64,000 nucleotides of DNA, from NCBI RefSeq assembly GCF_040954645.1, contig NC_092809.1, positions 75,934,435-75,998,434 on the forward strand, given 5' to 3'. The DNA comes from Diabrotica undecimpunctata. Taxonomy: Eukaryota; Arthropoda; Insecta; Coleoptera; Chrysomelidae. Both the position numbers and the translations under genes were made by a program. Under the pieces are notes generated by a model. That model made no database searches and was not told the origin of the DNA. It worked only from the letters and a program-made list of their open reading frames with translations. Shown in pieces: positions 59,150-64,000 of this stretch; position 1 is the stretch's first letter; every line of letters begins with the position of its first letter.

Positions 59150-61647
59150 CAAAGAAGAAGAAGAGATATTTAGTTAATTGCCGATGATGCTTTTTCTTTC
59201 GGTCGCCGTTCGATTGTGCTGCACGCAATTGTTTGATAAATCAGTACCATAACTACTGCGAACGATCGTCACCAACTATGACATTATGAGCGAGTTTTGT
59301 AGCTTATAATCAAATTTATGAAGACATATTCATACATGTTTAAGTAGAACTTTGACATCAATACTTAGAAAATTACAAAAATTTGTAGCAGTTTGGGCCA
59401 TCTTTTCATAGTTTAGTTAAATTTAACGTAAGATAAATAATTTTACGAAACTTTCTCAACTTCACTAGGGTTCAAAACTAATACAATTCCATCTCTATAT
59501 CGCCCTCTACCCAATATCAAATTATTTCCAATGCTGTTCCAGTCTCTTGGTCTTCCTCAACGACGACGTTAGGACTGCGAGGCTCTTTTCTATTTTGTAC
59601 AGTTACTTGCGATATGAAAGGGATCCAGAATCCAGAAGCTAGAAACAGGAATTCATCCGGACGCGGACGAAGCTCCGGGCTCCTTTTTATTTTATTAGAT
59701 TCTTTTAGGCCAGTTGTCGATGGTCTTAGATTTATTGAAACGACTGGACACGAATAATCTATTTGCTTTTATTATATATAGTTTCGCCTGCATGCTTCTG
59801 TTATATTCTACTTACATTAAGGATATTCACTGCACTTTTTCTTGATCTGTTAAGCTACATCCCTTTTATTGTTACTCTGTTTTACTTACTCTCTCCTAGT
59901 GTGTATCCTTGATGTTACATTGTTTCATTGATGTGTTATTATGTTTATATATTATAATAGGATCGTTAAATCTAGTAGTATTTTCTACACTGCGTTTAAG
60001 CTACTGGTTCACACATACTTAAATCATTGCTGCGTTGCTAATTGTCGCTCATTGAATCAGAACTTTATCACGATTTTGCTGACTACTTTTCAGTTTTTCC
60101 TCGTCAAAAAATCAAAAGTATGGTTTGAAACGGTATTCATTTCCATCGTGTTCAAATGACTTAAATTGCTTCATTTTGTTCCATTATTGTCTCACGTGAC
60201 GCTAGTTACTCCCGACACAGCCCCAAAGGGAAGGCTAATGAAATCTGGGTTAGTTAAATCATCCTTAAAAACTTAGCAGCCACCAACGACCATGAAGAAC
60301 CACTCCACAACAACAAGATCCCAGGGCATTCAAAGGGACAATTTCGTCATTGTTGTGTAGTTGGGGTAGTTTTTTCCGTCAGCTATATTCTTTCACCTAT
60401 TAGTTCTTTGATATTTTGGGTTAGTTTTACTCTATATATCACGACGGTGGGCAACACTCCCTTTCTGTTTCTTTTAGTTTCTTCTTGGGTTCCCATATTA
60501 CTAGTTTATTAACATTACTGTAACATTTGCGACAAAAAGTTTTAAATAATTTTTAAATTCTTCGTCGCTAGTTTATAAAATGTGCGATCAATAATTTTCA
60601 AACGGATTATAGTCTTACGTTTTTCACACAGCACAGACGATCCTCAGAAAACTAAAGTACCAAGTGTTTTCTTAATTGTTGTTTTGATCCAATAGAAAAT
60701 CAAAAACTTATAATAACACATTCTTTAATAATTATGTTACCATCTGATCAGAATTTTTTTCCTAAGAAGGGACCAATATTCATGACCAATACTGTAAGCA
60801 GAAATTAATCCCACAAACAAAGAAAATAAACATTGATATATGTTTTGTATAAAACTTAGAGGTCGCTGGTTAACTAAATTAAGAGATAATAATGAAGAAA
60901 AAAATGCAATACTTTCACTGTAAATAAATTAGTGAAAAATAGCAAATACAACTGTCAATAAATTACGAAATTAACTGGTCTTAATCCATACTGTTGTCTG
61001 TACAAAGAATATAGACTCACCTTTTAAAATATTGATGTATTCGTGGCAGGCAGAAGAATTGGTCGCGGTGCGCCACGACGCCAGCCGAGGCACAGAAGGA
61101 AAGAAAGTGTTACTGTTCGCTGTTTCGATGTTGAAGTCGAAGAGTCGTCTCCAAAATTAAGATGGTCAGAAAGAACCCTCTAACCGTTACTTAAAACATA
61201 ATAAATGAGACAGCCAGTTTAACAATTCGATTTTACGAAATAACAGGAAGCGATATATTTTAACAAAGTCGTTAGAATACAACATTGAATTAGATCACAT
61301 TAGAGTACAACAAAAGAAAAATATTAAATGTAAAACATGAAAATAAATACCACATACATTCCCAAACAATATATGATTATGACATTCTGCGATTGTTGGA
61401 TAGCCAAAAATTGACGAAGTAAGTCTAAAACGTTAATCACAAAAAACGTTTATCATCCATTAACTAGTTTTTATCGAAGTTAATCAATCTCTTCATTTAA
61501 AAAAACGTTTCTTGGTTTATTTCAGATGCCCCTGAAGATTCTCTAGGGAGCGAAAGTACTTGGGCAAGATTTAATTAAAAAAACTGTGCTCGATATCTGC
61601 CTTTATTTTTCAAAAATGAATATTCCTCTACTATAGAGGGCACTATA
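59150..61647. other. Unassigned stretch (2.5 kb)
   Basis: 59480-59720 and 60190-60340 are GC-richer and may be old SINE- or LTR-like pieces, but I see no A/B boxes, TIRs or paired ends. No host exon recognised. Confidence 0.35.
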
Positions 61648-61885
61648 GTTGAGGATATTGAGAGAAAACAACTCATATGGTATGGGCATGTGAGCCGAAT
61701 GGGGGACGAAAGATTGCCTAAAAAAACGATGATGTGGCAACCCCCAGAGAAGAGGAAACGAGGAAGACCACCACAGAGCTGGAACCTGGGAGTTAGGAAA
61801 GCGATTAGCGCTCGAAATCTGGACGAAGACCTAACTCAAGACAGAATACAGTGGTGTTTGGGAGTCGGACGTTATAAAAAAAACC

Positions 61886-61888
<3 letters not shown>
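61648..61888 (+). pseudogene. RTE-like LINE 3' end running into (TA)n
   Basis: The open frame VEDIERKQLIWYGHVSRMGD, ERLPKKTMMWQP, RKRGRPPQSWNLGV and TQDRIQWCLGVGR is the C-terminal tail of the same LINE group as 5393-6150. 5'-truncated. The coding end passes directly into (TA)n at 61889, so the natural stop is lost in the repeat. Confidence 0.88.

Positions 61889-61952
<64 letters not shown>
61889..61952. repeat. (TA)n tract at the LINE 3' end
   Basis: About 64 bp of TA. Confidence 0.95.
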
Positions 61953-61956
<4 letters not shown>

Positions 61957-62929
61957 GAATATTACTCGAAATAGTTTCAACTGGCCTAATCAAATAAACC
62001 TAGAAAAGCCAGATCCTGTTACATAACGTTATTTTTAAACAGTAATATATTTTGACACTTTAGGTTTATTTAAATTATTTTATCCTTTCCAAGCATTTTC
62101 AAGCGTATAAGCCAAAAATACTAATGTTTGTAAAACGTGTGTGACAGCTAGAATTATAAATACGAATATACGAGAAATTCTAAATGGAAGTATGTTTTAT
62201 CAGGATTTGTTATTTTGTCGACATAAAAACAGAAACTACTTTTTTCTATAAATGAAACTATATCGTCGTAGATCAACTTAATTATTCTACTACTATTATT
62301 TTAATTAATGCTATTATCTATGGCAGAAATAAAAGATCGATACGTCAGGAGAGGAGGTCTGGCAGACGGGAAATATCGAAACAATTTTTAACAGAAAATA
62401 TGCATAAAAAATTGTTTATTAAAGAAAATAAATATATAAAATAGGGAGAGTTGAAAAATTGCAAGCGGGCGGCAATTTCAATCGCGATTTTGTTAGTCTA
62501 ACTTCTTTCTAATCTTATCTAATCTCGCGTCTCTAATAAATTAAATTATGAGATGTTACTTATAAAACATTACTAGAAACTATATACTGTTGACCCGTTT
62601 GCAGAGAAAGTAATATTAAGTTTAATTATAAACACAATATTTACGTTAAGAGGTATACATGAAAATTATTTTGGCTATAACATTCCAATCTATGACTTGT
62701 ATATCCATATGAAGCATGTGTATGATTGAAAATGGAGTGAGCAAGGCCTTGTTAGAAGTGCTTTTCAATTTAACTTTAGAATCAGTCAATAAAAAAATTA
62801 GATTTTACCGGCTGTATAAATGCACGATTTGATGAAATAAGCATATTTGTGGATATTGCTACAGTAATTCACACCGGTTAAAACGAAAAACCTCTAAATT
62901 TGATATCTGTAGATTAACGAGGTATAAAC
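61953..62929. other. No recognised gene (about 1 kb)
   Basis: AT-rich spacer. Confidence 0.4.
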
Positions 62930-64000
62930 AAAATATATGGTACTTGTACTGGTTCTAGCTTGCGTGGGAGAAGAGCTCTGAACTGAGTAGGGCTTTTCAG
63001 TACTTCACGGAAGACGGACGGGGTCGGGGCAGTCCTCAACCCCAACACAGCAATGGCTGATAGGGAACGTTCCTGTAGATATGCAGGACAGGTGCGACTA
63101 AGGTCCAACCAAATAAGTACCCGCAGATCAACTGAGACATGATATAGGGCAGTAGCTATGTCATTATTGCACTGGGGCTGTATGATCCATACAGGTCTAG
63201 TGTAAATTAGTCACAGGCGACAACTACATCTTGCTGTGAGACTGCGATCAGGCAACGGGAAACCACCAGATTATCTTCCCCGAGAGTATTATGAAATGAT
63301 GACTAAGCAAGAAAATTCTGTGGTCTGCAATTCGGCTAGCAAACGGCGCCATATCGATTCCGGGTCGAATGGTGTCAAATGGGCGACCGGGAAAATGATT
63401 GTGGACGACCAGGCAATATTTGCGAAATGGGATACTGGAAGATCAAACTTAACATTACGTAAAAAACATCGAAACACCGTAAAAAATGCCCTACAGCCAG
63501 ATACATTGTATATATTATAAAATGAACTCATCAAAGAGAAGATAGATATCTGTGGGATATCTGAAACACTGAGAAGGCCAAGGACATTGGGAGATCACTC
63601 AATACAAAGTATTCATGTCAGGAGCTAACAAATTAAGACAAAAAGGCGTAGCAATATTAATTAAAAAACTTTGGGCAAAATATGTACATGAATAACTTCC
63701 AGTAAATGATCGAATAATCAAAATAACTCTAAACGCTAAACCAGTCAAAATGCATATTATACAGGTATATATGCCAACATCCGAAGTGGCAGATATAGTA
63801 GAAGAAACATACCACCTGATACCAATAGTGATAAGACGAGATTAGAATGCAAAAATAGGAACAACTAAAATAGATGACCATCTGAAAGGAACGATAGGTA
63901 AGCATGGCTTGGGCGATCGAAATTAACGAGGGGAACGGCTCCTTCAATTTGCCATCGATATGGATCTTAGTATAGTAAACACAATATTTAAACATCATCG
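62930..64000 (+). mobile_element. 5' end of an RTE-like LINE (leader and endonuclease), cut by the window end
   Basis: A GC-rich leader (62940-63240) leads into a frame at 63236 (LPREYYEMMTKQENSVVCN, WATGKMIVDD) and then, with a few stops, EKIDICGISET (start of the EEP endonuclease, catalytic Glu), GVAILIKKLWAKYVHE, HIIQVYMPTSE, NAKIGT and RLLQFAIDMDLSIVNTIFKH. These are the conserved blocks of the 'craniofacial development protein 2-like' endonuclease. TAA/TAG codons at about 63693 and 63843 and a CGAGATTAGAAT in place of GDFNAK show inactivation. The RT would lie to the right of the window. Confidence 0.85.

Noticed and set aside
60190..60340. GC-richer block considered as a tRNA-derived SINE
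   Set aside because: No A or B box and no tail visible.

Overview
This is AT-rich, repeat-dominated animal nuclear DNA. It carries transposon families common in arthropods and one spliced exon of a glypican-type gene, so it most likely comes from a large-genome insect; I cannot name the species. There are no bacterial features, CRISPR arrays or recognisable RNA genes. Apart from the glypican exon and an Hsp60 retro-pseudogene, almost everything recognisable is a mobile element, a fragment of one, or a (TA)n microsatellite.

Layout. 1-9.8 kb: LINE, piggyBac, Tc1-like and Tigger relics, plus a solo LTR between (TA)n tracts. 10.1-10.4 kb: glypican-like exon on the minus strand, followed by a 561-bp TIR element (TSD TTA). 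11.7-17 kb: Tc1-type N-terminal fragments and a double palindrome. 18.3-26 kb: a Penelope-like element with ~305-bp inverted arms; a complete Ty3/gypsy element (18355-24678, LTRs identical by eye, 4-bp TSD) is inserted in one arm, and the other arm serves as the empty site. 26.4-28.5 kb: a decayed LINE with an internal tandem duplication. 29.8-31.3 kb: a Tc1 copy with TIRs and a TA TSD. 32-45 kb: LINE pieces, a decayed gypsy, and a hAT pseudogene split by a LINE with an 8-bp TSD. 47.07-52.70 kb: an almost intact but pol-less LTR element (gag-protease only, LTRs nearly identical). 52.8-56.3 kb: a second Penelope 3' end, a perfect 58-bp foldback and LINE pieces. 57.4-58.4 kb: Hsp60 retro-pseudogene. 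58.8-64 kb: LINE ends, with the 5' end of an RTE-like LINE running off the window.

The most interesting object is the young Ty3/gypsy element. Its Gag starts with a SAP-type DNA-binding domain. Its Pol, after the usual protease-RT-RNase H-integrase, carries an extra C-terminal tail made of a macrodomain resembling the TARG1/OARD1 ADP-ribosyl hydrolase family and a CCCH zinc finger, ending inside the LTR. I know of no described retrotransposon with this architecture. The second theme is the tight association of (TA)n tracts with the ends of LTR, Penelope-like and LINE elements.
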